Origin: Pseudomonas frederiksbergensis
GTDB lineage: Bacteria > Pseudomonadota > Gammaproteobacteria > Pseudomonadales > Pseudomonadaceae
Assembly (NCBI RefSeq): GCF_000802155.2
Contig: NZ_JQGJ02000012.1
Coordinates: 1-64,000 of the forward strand
Direction of reading: 5' to 3'
Length of the DNA: 64,000 nt
The position numbers and the translations under genes were made by a program. The stretch's first letter is position 1. Each line of letters begins with the position of its first letter. The notes under the pieces are model-generated. The model was not told where the DNA came from. It saw only the letters and a list, made by a program, of their open reading frames with translations, and ran no database searches. Shown here in pieces: positions 1-8,036 of the stretch.

Positions 1-26
1 GGGATTTGATGGGCGCCAAGGACCCT

Positions 27-113
27 GTGGGAGCGAGCTTACTCGCGATAGCGGTGGATCAGCCATGTGGATGTCGACTGGCCGGCCGCCTTCGCGAGCA
101 AGCCCGCTCCCAC
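27..113. repeat. REPIN (paired inverted REP elements)
   Basis: Two REP-type palindromes in inverted orientation: GTGGGAGCGAGCTTACTCGC on the left and GCGAGCAAGCCCGCTCCCAC on the right, with a short spacer. The same unit recurs at 30559-30646. This is the REP doublet form found between genes in P. fluorescens-group genomes. It lies just upstream of the EamA gene and outside any credible reading frame. Confidence 0.9.
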
Positions 114-190
114 AGGGTTCCGTGTGTCGAGAGAGTCGCGACAACCACCAAAACCCGCTATCTTCGCCGCCATTCAAAATGAGAGGCGGT

Positions 191-1066
191 ATGGGCTATC
201 TACTGTTTGTGACTTTGATCCAGGCGTTTTCCTTCAGCCTGATCGGCGAGTACCTGGCGGGGCATGTCGACAGTTATTTCGCGGTGCTGGTGCGGGTCGT
301 GCTGGCGGGACTGGTGTTCATCCCCCTGACGCGCTGGCGCCAGGTCGAGCCGTCGTTCATGCGCGGCATGTTGTTGATTGGTGCGTTGCAGTTCGGCGTG
401 ACCTACGTATGCCTGTACCTGAGTTTCCGGGTATTGACGGTGCCAGAAGTGCTGCTGTTCACCATCCTCACGCCGCTGCACGTGACCTTGATCGAAGACG
501 CCCTCAATCGACGCTTCAACCCTTGGGCGTTGATCGCGGCACTGGTGGCCGTGGCCGGCGCGGCGGTGATTCGTTATGACAGGATCAACCCGGACTTCTT
601 CATGGGCTTCTTGCTGCTGCAACTGGCCAACTTCACCTACGCGGCCGGCCAGGTGCTGTACAAGCACTTGGTGGCGCGTCACCCAAGCGACCTGCCGCAT
701 TACCGGCGTTTCGGTTATTTCTATCTCGGCGCGCTGATGGTGGCGTTGCCGGCGTTCCTGCTGTTCGGCAAGACAAATTTCTGGCCCGAAGCACCGTTGC
801 AGTGGGGCGTGCTGGCCTTCCTCGGCCTGGTCTCCACCGCGCTGGGGCTGTACTGGTGGAACAAAGGTGCCTGCCTGGTCAACGGCGGCACGCTGGCGGT
901 AATGAACAACCTGCACGTGCCGGTGGGGCTGCTGGTGAACCTGCTGATCTGGAACCAGCACGAGGCGTTGGGGCGACTGCTGCTGGGCGGGTCGGTGATA
1001 TTGGCGGCGGTGTGGATCAGTCGGTTGGGTAACAGACCCGTGCCTGGCGTAAACTCCGCGGCATGA
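191..1066 (+). CDS. EamA/DMT-family inner-membrane exporter
   Basis: About 291 residues with ten hydrophobic segments arranged as two EamA halves, the usual size and topology of drug/metabolite-superfamily permeases. The first helix starts directly at MGYLLFVTLIQAFSFSLIGE. I chose ATG 191 because GAGAGGCGG lies just upstream and the longer frame reads through the REPIN; ATG 179 is an alternative. Family members move amino acids, carboxylates or amines, and the substrate cannot be read here. An Lrp-type regulator follows 59 bp downstream in the same direction, which hints at an amino-acid-related efflux role under Lrp control. Confidence 0.88.
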   Translation: MGYLLFVTLIQAFSFSLIGEYLAGHVDSYFAVLVRVVLAGLVFIPLTRWRQVEPSFMRGMLLIGALQFGVTYVCLYLSFRVLTVPEVLLFTILTPLHVTLIEDALNRRFNPWALIAALVAVAGAAVIRYDRINPDFFMGFLLLQLANFTYAAGQVLYKHLVARHPSDLPHYRRFGYFYLGALMVALPAFLLFGKTNFWPEAPLQWGVLAFLGLVSTALGLYWWNKGACLVNGGTLAVMNNLHVPVGLLVNLLIWNQHEALGRLLLGGSVILAAVWISRLGNRPVPGVNSAA

Positions 1067-1125
1067 TCAACATTGGCATCGGGCAAATGCCATGACGACG
1101 GAACGGATCAATAAGGGGTTGCGCA

Positions 1126-1542
1126 GTGGACAAGGTTGATGAGCTGATTATTGCTGCCTTGAAGGATGATTCCAGAGTCAGCCTGGCGCAGCTTGCCAGG
1201 CAAGTTCACAAATCCCGTACGGCGGTGGAATCGCGAGTTCAGAAGCTGATTGAAAAAGGCGTGATCCTGGGCTTTACGATCAACGTTGCCGAGGATGAGA
1301 AAGCCCAGCAGTCGGCATTCCTGATGTTGCGGCTTGACGGCAACAGTTGTCACCTGGTGTTCCCGAAGATCCACCACTACCCGGAAGTGATCCATGCCTA
1401 CTCGCTCTTCGGCGATGTGGACATGATGCTCGAAGTCAAATACAGAAACTTCGAGGCGCTCATGGTGCTCAAGGACAGTTTCCTGAAAATCGAGCACGTC
1501 AACGAGGTAGTGGTCAATCCGGTGCTCAAGGCTTGGCGCTGA
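1126..1542 (+). CDS. Lrp/AsnC-family transcriptional regulator
   Basis: 138 residues, the normal Lrp/AsnC length. The N-terminal helix-turn-helix covers about residues 1-60 (DELIIAALKDDSRVSLAQLA, then SRTAVESRVQKLIEKGVILG). A C-terminal RAM-type ligand-binding domain follows, with the LFGDVDMMLEVK core. The start is GTG with AAGGGG seven bases upstream. It lies 59 bp after the EamA gene and converges on the five-gene minus-strand cluster. Either the exporter or that cluster could be its target; amino acids are the usual effectors of the family, but this effector is unknown. Confidence 0.92.
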   Translation: MDKVDELIIAALKDDSRVSLAQLARQVHKSRTAVESRVQKLIEKGVILGFTINVAEDEKAQQSAFLMLRLDGNSCHLVFPKIHHYPEVIHAYSLFGDVDMMLEVKYRNFEALMVLKDSFLKIEHVNEVVVNPVLKAWR

Positions 1543-1550
1543 GATTATCA

Positions 1551-1578
1551 GTGAGCAGCGTCAATCGGCGCTGCTCAC
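1551..1578. terminator. Hairpin between convergent genes
   Basis: GTGAGCAGCG (1551-1560) pairs perfectly with CGCTGCTCAC (1569-1578) around an eight-base loop. It sits between the stop of the Lrp gene and the 3' end of the B3/4 gene, covering the latter's stop codon. There is no clear T-tract, so it may act as a weak bidirectional terminator or protect the 3' ends. Confidence 0.5.
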
Positions 1579-2271
1579 TAGGATCCCTTGCTGGAGGGGC
1601 TGGGCGAGCACGGTTTCAAGGAAGTAGTGGTCCAGGCTTGGCATTTTCTGACGAAGCAGTCCTACCAACTCCTCGATGACCGATTGATTGAACTTCCCTG
1701 GCGTTTCGTCGTGCCCCAGTACCACGACCAGCAGGCTGGACGAATCCTGGGTCAGACGAAAATCGTGGGCATCGGCGTCCACTTTGCCGATGCTCGCCAA
1801 AGGGACATCGCCGCAGCTGTAGATCAGGTCTCCGGTGGGGATGGTGATGTCTTTCTTGGCGAACAACGGGCGAAACTTCCTGGGCTCCTCCGAGCGCAAT
1901 ACGTGGATGTCCTCCCGACGATGGTAAGTGTGCACGCCGATGCTGACACCATGGCGAATCGCAACGGCGTTGTAAGCGTCGACGATGTTATTGATGGGTT
2001 GGGCACCCTTGGAAATGAATCGCCTGAGCAGTTTTTCGTTGGCACTCACGGTATTTTCATAGCCAAGCTTCTTGAGCTGTCGAGAGAACCCTTCGTAGAC
2101 GCTGCTTGAGATCAGGCTGTTCAGGTGTGAGGCGACATGATTCAGGTTGTTTTGCAACACGCCCATGAAGCTTCGGTCGTCGGAAACGGTAATGTTGTCT
2201 ATTACCGCCGCGCAGGCATTGTTGATGCCCAGGTCACTGGCTGATTTCTGGATAATCAAACGGGGTTTCAT
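1561..2271 (-). CDS. B3/4 (tRNA-editing-type) domain protein, last gene of putative biosynthetic operon
   Basis: 236 residues from the start MKPRLIIQKS. The segment ISKGAQPINNIVDAYNAVAI followed by GVSIGVHTYHRRED resembles the B3/4 domain of the phenylalanyl-tRNA synthetase beta chain, which clears mischarged Tyr from tRNA-Phe; free-standing relatives exist. ATG 2271 begins four bases after the ATP-grasp stop, with a purine-rich GGGGATGA stretch upstream, so the two genes are probably translationally coupled. Inside a biosynthetic operon it could deacylate tRNA charged with a toxic amino-acid analogue (self-protection) or act on an aminoacyl intermediate. Both roles are inference; the domain call is fairly secure. 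Confidence 0.75.
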   Translation of the reverse strand: MKPRLIIQKSASDLGINNACAAVIDNITVSDDRSFMGVLQNNLNHVASHLNSLISSSVYEGFSRQLKKLGYENTVSANEKLLRRFISKGAQPINNIVDAYNAVAIRHGVSIGVHTYHRREDIHVLRSEEPRKFRPLFAKKDITIPTGDLIYSCGDVPLASIGKVDADAHDFRLTQDSSSLLVVVLGHDETPGKFNQSVIEELVGLLRQKMPSLDHYFLETVLAQPLQQGILVSSAD

Positions 2272-2275
2272 CAGA

Positions 2276-3493
2276 TCATCCCCATAATTGCTTGCGTAGA
2301 CTTTCAGTGCTGGCGTCCAGTTGGCTGATCTCGGGGTGATGCAGCCAGAACAAGCCAGGGCACGTGGCAAAGTCGATCGTCACCGGTGTGGTGTCGCCGG
2401 GGGTGATGAAGTATTTATGACCGCAATAGGCACTGTCCTGTGCGACGCTTTGCAGTGTCGACAAAGGAGGCGCATTGAACGTGCGGTTTTCGTTGGAGCA
2501 GAAAAAACCGATCCGTCCCTGGCTGATTGCGCCGGCTTCTGCTGTGTCAGGCCGCGAACGTCCCAGGTAGCTGTCGATGGACAGTGACAGCAAATCAGGC
2601 TGATAAACCTGTTGGAAGAGCTGCGGCGCGATCCCTCCGTGCAAGCGGCCTCCCGCCTCGATCATCACCGGGCCGGCGTCGGACCAGATGATTTCCATGT
2701 GGATCGGACCTACCCTGATATCCAACGCGGCGGCCGCTTTGCGAGCGTAGTCGATCAGCGGCTGCAAATCGGGCGAGCGGGGATCAAGGGTGTCCAGGCT
2801 TTCATAGACGAAATGGCTACCGTTCTTATGGATCTTGGCGTATCTGCACACCGAGGCAATGATGAATGTCCCCTCGAAAGCGACCATGTCGACCACGTAT
2901 TCCGGACCGGATATGAACGGCTGGACAATAAAGCCCAGGTTGATCTCACCCAGGTCATTTCTTTGATTCCATGCCGCGTCGTCCAGTGCGGCCCGGACCG
3001 CTGCGCCGCCTTCGGCAAATACTACCCCCTGCGTGGCTGCCGAATTCAATGGCTTGATCACGTATTTCAGAGCCGGATCCAGCGTGGCCACGAAATCAGT
3101 GATTTGCGCTGGCGATTTCAAGGTGTTCGAAGGAATGTGGCGTAGACCCTGTTCCTCCAGCGCTTTCTGCATGGCGAACTTGTTGCGACGCAGGTCACTG
3201 GTTCTGCTGCTGTTACCGACGACCCCGAGGGATTCGGTCAGGTAGTCCGTCAGGTAGATCGCGGTCTCGCACCCAGCGATCACGGCCGTCACGGACAAGG
3301 CTTTCAGTGCGTCCAGCGGTTGATCGTCCCAGTAGAAAATATCTGCAAAGTTATCTTCCACCAAGTCGCAGGTGAAGTGCTGGGGCAAGTCGCGGGAGGA
3401 CACCACGGCGATGCAGCGTACACCTTGGTTATTGAGCAACGGCGAATAGAGCTTGCCGGTGGAGAAGGGGTCGACGATCAGTACGGTTTTCAA
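2276..3493 (-). CDS. ATP-grasp carboxylate-amine ligase
   Basis: About 405 residues. A pre-ATP-grasp Rossmann-like region (LKTVLIVDPFSTGKLYSPLL) is followed by an ATP-grasp fold: nucleotide-binding lysine in YVIKPLNSAATQGVVF, acidic segment FIVQPFISGPEYVVDMVAFE, and metal-binding HMEIIWSDAGPVMIEAGGR. This resembles BacD-like amino-acid ligases, which join a carboxylate to an amine through an acyl phosphate. I chose TTG 3493: AGGAA sits seven bases upstream and the MFS stop ten bases upstream, whereas the longer frame overlaps the MFS gene. It is the only obvious bond-forming enzyme in the operon and probably couples an amino acid to a partner, identity unknown. Confidence 0.85.
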   Translation of the reverse strand: MKTVLIVDPFSTGKLYSPLLNNQGVRCIAVVSSRDLPQHFTCDLVEDNFADIFYWDDQPLDALKALSVTAVIAGCETAIYLTDYLTESLGVVGNSSRTSDLRRNKFAMQKALEEQGLRHIPSNTLKSPAQITDFVATLDPALKYVIKPLNSAATQGVVFAEGGAAVRAALDDAAWNQRNDLGEINLGFIVQPFISGPEYVVDMVAFEGTFIIASVCRYAKIHKNGSHFVYESLDTLDPRSPDLQPLIDYARKAAAALDIRVGPIHMEIIWSDAGPVMIEAGGRLHGGIAPQLFQQVYQPDLLSLSIDSYLGRSRPDTAEAGAISQGRIGFFCSNENRTFNAPPLSTLQSVAQDSAYCGHKYFITPGDTTPVTIDFATCPGLFWLHHPEISQLDASTESLRKQLWG

Positions 3494-3503
3494 TTGGCGA
3501 TTC

Positions 3504-4685
3504 CTATTCGGCAGTGACTGTGTGGGTGGCGGCAGGGCTGAGGTTCCACACCAGCACGGCACATCCCAGCAATGCGGCGGACACGATCATCAGCAGGCGC
3601 GCACCTTCGATACCCAACAAGCCCGACGTGGTGAAAAAGGTCAGGATCATGGGCGCCGAGCCACTGACCAGCAGGTAATAGAGCGAGCTTTTGGCGGCAA
3701 TGACGTCGGCGGTCCGGGCATTGGGTGCTGACTCGATCAGCGTCTTGCGCAGCTGGATCCTCAAGCTGTTGATGCAAAAGCCCAGCAGGAACGCTGCGGC
3801 CATCATCACGTAGAGGTTCTGGAGATAAACGATCGCGACGTCGGCCAGGACCACCAGCAGTATGGCGCTGTAGCTGTTGAGCTTGATTCGCGGCAACACG
3901 GCAGCGCTGAAGGCACCCAGGCCGGCCAGGCCACTGGCAACGCCGAAGAGGGTTGCGTTCCACTCGTTGAGCTTCTGGAAAACAATGGGCACGAGGCTGT
4001 TGAACGCGCCAATGTGGAAGCCAATCATGCTGAGGACAATGATCAGGATGTACAGATTTGCCGGCAGGCTTCGGACAAGCGCCGCACTGGCTTGCGGTGC
4101 TTGTACCGGGTCGTCGCGAGTCGGCGTCGCGGCAACAAGCAGCATTGCTGCAAGCGACACGATAGCGGCCACGCTGATGATCTGCAGGGTCTGGTTGACC
4201 GAGAAGACATCCACGATCACTCCGCCCAGCAACGCACCGCCGAAGGCCCCGATCTGAATGGAGGTTTGCATCAGTCGCGCGGACGTGTCGCTGTTGGTCA
4301 CGCCTGCCAGCACCAGCTTGGTGTTTTTCGACTCCAGGGTACTGATGGTGAAATAGTCGGTGACGCCCACAACGAACGCGATGCCCAAGAAGCCGATCGG
4401 CAGCAGGGCTGCATCGGTCAATGACAGCCCGAGAACGGCTCCGAACGCGATGAGCCGGATATAAAGCAGCCGTCGCATGCTCAGTTCGACGGTAAAGAAC
4501 CTGCCGATGAACTGCTCGCAGAGATAAGGCACCACGGTTGCCACGCACAGCGTCGCGCCCACCAAAAAAGTCGAGCCGGTGGTTTCCAGGCCAAACCAGA
4601 CCATGGCGATGACGATCGCCATGTCCAGGCCGGTGAAAAGGGTCACGATCGAATAGAACGCCCCTAAGGTTGATTTATGGGTCAT
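3504..4685 (-). CDS. MFS transporter, probable product exporter of the operon
   Basis: 393 residues with about 12 hydrophobic helices in two halves joined by a hydrophilic loop near residues 190-205 (ATPTRDDPVQAPQASAA), typical of small major-facilitator exporters. Its ATG overlaps the Rieske gene's stop as ATGA (4682-4685), a translational-coupling arrangement. The ATP-grasp gene starts ten bases after its stop. Placement inside a biosynthetic operon suggests export of the product, with self-resistance as a side effect. The substrate is not readable from sequence. Confidence 0.87.
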   Translation of the reverse strand: MTHKSTLGAFYSIVTLFTGLDMAIVIAMVWFGLETTGSTFLVGATLCVATVVPYLCEQFIGRFFTVELSMRRLLYIRLIAFGAVLGLSLTDAALLPIGFLGIAFVVGVTDYFTISTLESKNTKLVLAGVTNSDTSARLMQTSIQIGAFGGALLGGVIVDVFSVNQTLQIISVAAIVSLAAMLLVAATPTRDDPVQAPQASAALVRSLPANLYILIIVLSMIGFHIGAFNSLVPIVFQKLNEWNATLFGVASGLAGLGAFSAAVLPRIKLNSYSAILLVVLADVAIVYLQNLYVMMAAAFLLGFCINSLRIQLRKTLIESAPNARTADVIAAKSSLYYLLVSGSAPMILTFFTTSGLLGIEGARLLMIVSAALLGCAVLVWNLSPAATHTVTAE

Positions 4686-5008
4686 TGGCTTAACTCAACG
4701 TGGCGAGAAAGTTTAAGCAGCGGCACGCACCGGTTGTTTTCGCCGACAACGGTGCTGATGACGTTACGCACACGTACCGTTGGCAGAGATTTCTTTTCCA
4801 GGTTGCACAGCTTGTAGGCGTTGTCATGCCAAGGGCAGATAACGCTTTGCCCATCCTGCGTGACGTCGCCCATGTGTAACGGGCCGCCTCGATGGGGACA
4901 CTCAGTGGGCAGTAGTTGCGTTGAGTGAGAATGCCGCTTGAGGAAATAGGTTTTCTCATCCACGGCCACGTAATGAACATGGGCCAGGTTCAGACTGATA
5001 GCTTTCAT
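4682..5008 (-). CDS. Rieske [2Fe-2S] ferredoxin
   Basis: 108 residues from MKAISLNLAHVHYVAVDEKT. The Rieske ligands are clear: C37-P-H39 (in ECPHRGGPLHMGD) and C58-P-W-H61 (in VICPWHDNAYKL). It is a free-standing ferredoxin with no oxygenase catalytic domain, so it most likely carries electrons. The natural partner is the diiron enzyme encoded ten bases upstream, since haem-oxygenase-like diiron oxidases need an external reductant. No ferredoxin reductase gene is nearby, so a housekeeping reductase would have to serve. Confidence 0.92.
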   Translation of the reverse strand: MKAISLNLAHVHYVAVDEKTYFLKRHSHSTQLLPTECPHRGGPLHMGDVTQDGQSVICPWHDNAYKLCNLEKKSLPTVRVRNVISTVVGENNRCVPLLKLSRHVELSQ

Positions 5009-5018
5009 GGCGGGACAC

Positions 5019-6398
5019 TCAAATTGCCGTAACGGTGTAAGTGCAAGTCTTGCTGGTAACGCAAGTGCCATGAATCATCCCCTTGGGGATGACGATGCCT
5101 TCGCCAGCCTTCAATCGGACCGACAATTCGGGACTCATGACAAAGTCCAGCTCGCCTGACTCGACCCAGAACAATTCATCGTTGGAATGGGTGTGCAGCA
5201 CCGACAGCTCGTTTTCCGACTCGGTGATGCGCATGTCCACATTGCGCTTGCCATGAAGTTCTGCGGCGCGGGCACGGTGTTCATCCAGCTCGTCATGCCA
5301 TTTGATATGTGCATAGAGCTCTTCGTCGGCGATGTCCTGGAGCAGTTTGAATTCCTCGAAACCGCGGATCAGGTCTGGAATGATCGTGTTGCCGAACTGT
5401 TCGATCATCGGAATGATCAGGCGCTTCAAGGCCATCCGTCCGTGATGAACGTCGATATGCGAGTGCTCGTCGAAGTACTCGGTGGGTACGGTGTTGTCGA
5501 AGATTGTCCGGATGGCACGGGACTGGTGCTTGGTCGTCAAGGCCAGCGTGGCTTTGGTGTAATACATGGCGCCGATGTAGCGGAACAGCTCGCCATGGTT
5601 GGCTGACACATAGTGGAAGTAGTTGGTCAATGACAGCGAACTGGCGGTATAGAACTGCCAGTAGTAATGGACATGGTGCGACATGCCCATCGCCTTGAGC
5701 ATGTCCTCGAAGATCGTGCTGTGTTTCTTCTTGTCCACGCCATAGCCGTACTCGTCGATCAGAATCTTGAACAACTCACTGGTATAGACGCCGCAGTTGC
5801 CCAGTACGTTGCGGGCCATGGCAGACGCTTCGCTGAGAAAGTCCCCCGCGCACTGGGTCATGAAAAACTTGGCCGCCCGTTGTGGGTCTCGGCTGGTGGT
5901 CAGTACTTGAAAGAGTCTCGAGTCGGATTGAGCGACGTCTTCCAACACTTTATCGGTATGAGCCAGGAACGATTCAAGTTCCCAGGGGCCATTGATGTGG
6001 ACTTCTTCCTTGAGCCAGCCGTAGACATAGTTCTCCAGCACGGGACGGATCTTTTTACCGAACGCCACGTGTTGTGGCTCATAGAAGTCCTTGAACTCCT
6101 TCAGGTTGAACGCCATGGGCGGCTTGGGGAGGAAAACCAAGTCTTGCTCGTAGATGTTCAACAGCAACCGTTGCGCCAACAAATGGTGGCTGCTGGAAAG
6201 TTGGTTGCTTTTCAGGCTCTCGGTAAGCAGCGAGTCATTGATGTCTTGAGGTCGCGAGGGGCGCCGATACGGGCTGCTGGTATAAAAACTGCTGGGCTGG
6301 GCGAACGCATCGGCCTGAGCATAGAGGGCGAGTGCCTCGGCTGCTGCATTCGATCCATCGTAGGCAGACTCACGGGTGAGTTTTGTCGTCCATAACAT
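5019..6398 (-). CDS. Haem-oxygenase-like diiron oxygenase fused to a C-terminal cupin
   Basis: About 459 residues. Residues ~75-385 are an all-helical iron-containing redox domain (HDO superfamily). Candidate iron ligands are E190 (FLSEASAM), the DEYGYGVDKKKHSTIFED segment with H226, and H312/D316/H319 in YFDEHSHIDVHH. Residues ~385-459 form a cupin with both motifs: HTHSNDELFWVESG matches HxH-x3-E-x6-G, and GEGIVIPKGMIH matches G-x5-PxG-x2-H. HDO enzymes oxidise amino-acid-like substrates (N-oxygenation, C-C cleavage, desaturation, nitrile formation). I chose ATG 6398 over an upstream in-frame ATG because AAGG lies ten bases before it. It is the first gene of the operon. Confidence 0.85.
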   Translation of the reverse strand: MLWTTKLTRESAYDGSNAAAEALALYAQADAFAQPSSFYTSSPYRRPSRPQDINDSLLTESLKSNQLSSSHHLLAQRLLLNIYEQDLVFLPKPPMAFNLKEFKDFYEPQHVAFGKKIRPVLENYVYGWLKEEVHINGPWELESFLAHTDKVLEDVAQSDSRLFQVLTTSRDPQRAAKFFMTQCAGDFLSEASAMARNVLGNCGVYTSELFKILIDEYGYGVDKKKHSTIFEDMLKAMGMSHHVHYYWQFYTASSLSLTNYFHYVSANHGELFRYIGAMYYTKATLALTTKHQSRAIRTIFDNTVPTEYFDEHSHIDVHHGRMALKRLIIPMIEQFGNTIIPDLIRGFEEFKLLQDIADEELYAHIKWHDELDEHRARAAELHGKRNVDMRITESENELSVLHTHSNDELFWVESGELDFVMSPELSVRLKAGEGIVIPKGMIHGTCVTSKTCTYTVTAI

Positions 6399-6482
6399 GT
6401 TGTAGCGCCTTCGCTCAATGAATGAAGGCAAGATGCTAATGGTTTGAAACACTTGGAAATAGACGAGATATGTCCGCGCTCG

Positions 6483-6497
6483 TAGTGAAATCCACTA
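6483..6497. promoter_or_regulatory. Candidate operator upstream of the HDO operon
   Basis: TAGTGAAATCCACTA is an inverted repeat (TAGTG, five-base spacer, CACTA) about 85 bp upstream of the first gene of the five-gene operon. It lies in the only sizeable non-coding gap here (6399-6554). The size suits a dimeric repressor or Lrp-type protein, but the bound factor is unknown. Confidence 0.4.
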
Positions 6498-6554
6498 AAG
6501 GCATAGCGGTATTTCGGCTGATTCGATTCATGATCGATCTGCCAGTCGTAGCGT

Positions 6555-7844
6555 TCAGCTTTCCAAGCGTTCGACTGCCTTGACGTCCGGTTTGATGGCC
6601 AACAACCCCGCCCGCAAATCCGTGCCGCTCGGCTGCTGGTACAAGCCCAAGCCGAACTCAGGCATCACCGCCAGCAGGTAATCGAAAATATCCCCCTGGA
6701 TGCGCTCGTAGTCGGCCCATACCGTGGTGCCGGTGAAGCAGTAGATTTCCAGCGGAATGCCCTGGGCGGTGGTCTGTAGCTGGCGGACCATGCAGGTCAT
6801 GTTCGGCTGGATCTCGGGATGGCTTTTCAGATAGGCCAGGGCGTAGGCGCGGAATGTACCCAGGTTGGTCATGCGCCGACGGTTGGCCGACATCGCCGCA
6901 ACGTTGCCCTGGGCTTCGTTCCAGGCCTTGAGCTCCGCCTGTTTGCGGCCGATGTAATCGGTCAGCAGGCGCACCTGGGACAGGCGCTGCTCTTCGTCGT
7001 CATGCAGGAAGCGCACGCCGCTGGCGTCGATAAACAGGCTGCGCTTGATCCGCCGTCCGCCGGATTGCTGCATGCCGCGCCAGTTCTTGAACGACTCGGA
7101 CATCAACCGCCAGGTCGGGATCGAGACGATGGTCTTGTCGAAGTTCTGCACCTTCACCGTGTGCAACGTGATGTCCACCACATCACCGTCGGCGCCCACT
7201 TGCGGCATCTCGATCCAGTCGCCGACCCGTAGCATGTCGTTGCTGGTCAACTGCACGCTGGCGACGAACGACAGCAGCGTGTCCTTGTAGACCAACAGGA
7301 TCACCGCCGACATCGCACCCAGGCCCGACAGCAGCAACAGGGGCGAGCGGTCGATCAGCGTGGCGACAATGATGATCGCGCCAAAGACGTAGAGCACCAT
7401 TTTTGTCAGTTGCACATAGCCCTTGATCGAGCGGGTGCGCGCATGTTCGGTGCGAGCATAGACGTCCAGCAGGGCGCTGAGCAGCGCACTGATGGCGAGC
7501 AACATGAACAGGATGGTGAAGGACAGCGCGACGTTGCCGAGGAAAATCATGCTGGTCTTGCTCAAGCCCGGCACCAGGTGCAGGCCGAACTGAATGATCA
7601 GCGACGGCGTGGTCTGCGCCAGGCGGTGGAAGACTTTGTTCTGGCGCAGGTCGTTGACCCAATGCAGGGCCGGCTGGCGGCCGATCAGCTTGGCGCCGTG
7701 CAGGATCAGGTAGCGCGCCACGCGCCCGAGCACCAGGGCGATCGCCACCAGCAAAACCAGCGCAAGACCGGAATGCAGCAGCGGATGTTTATCCAAGGCG
7801 CCCCAGAAATCCTGGAGGTTGAGCCAGAGTTGTTTGATATCCAT
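6555..7844 (-). CDS. MscS-family mechanosensitive channel (YbdG/MscM type)
   Basis: 429 residues from MDIKQLWLNLQDFWGALDKH. About five N-terminal membrane segments are followed by the MscS pore/beta region (ILLVYKDTLLSFVASVQLTS, GDWIEMPQVGADGDVVDITL, TKIVSIPTWRLMSESFKNW-like block) and a long cytoplasmic domain. Length and order match E. coli YbdG, a miniconductance channel releasing solutes on osmotic downshift. ATG 7844 is chosen because the upstream extension is hydrophilic and unlike the family. It is divergent from the helicase gene and separated by about 150 bp from the HDO operon. Confidence 0.9.
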   Translation of the reverse strand: MDIKQLWLNLQDFWGALDKHPLLHSGLALVLLVAIALVLGRVARYLILHGAKLIGRQPALHWVNDLRQNKVFHRLAQTTPSLIIQFGLHLVPGLSKTSMIFLGNVALSFTILFMLLAISALLSALLDVYARTEHARTRSIKGYVQLTKMVLYVFGAIIIVATLIDRSPLLLLSGLGAMSAVILLVYKDTLLSFVASVQLTSNDMLRVGDWIEMPQVGADGDVVDITLHTVKVQNFDKTIVSIPTWRLMSESFKNWRGMQQSGGRRIKRSLFIDASGVRFLHDDEEQRLSQVRLLTDYIGRKQAELKAWNEAQGNVAAMSANRRRMTNLGTFRAYALAYLKSHPEIQPNMTCMVRQLQTTAQGIPLEIYCFTGTTVWADYERIQGDIFDYLLAVMPEFGLGLYQQPSGTDLRAGLLAIKPDVKAVERLES

Positions 7845-8036
7845 GGGCGAGACGGTTCTTCTGTGAGCGCGATGGGGCGAATTAGAGCATTTAAGCGCCG
7901 CGAAGTGACCGTTGATCGCGAATCCAATCATTAAAACACGCTGATTTGCTGCCGTTTGCACAAAGAAACTCGGCCTTCGCGCTCGAAACCGTTACCCTAT
8001 GCAGCTGTTTTTTTGCATTTCTTCGAGGTAGCACCC

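Noticed and set aside
200..961. Long minus-strand reading frame opposite the EamA gene
   Set aside because: It is a Gln/His/Arg-rich shadow produced by GC-rich codons; the plus-strand frame has clear membrane helices and a family match.
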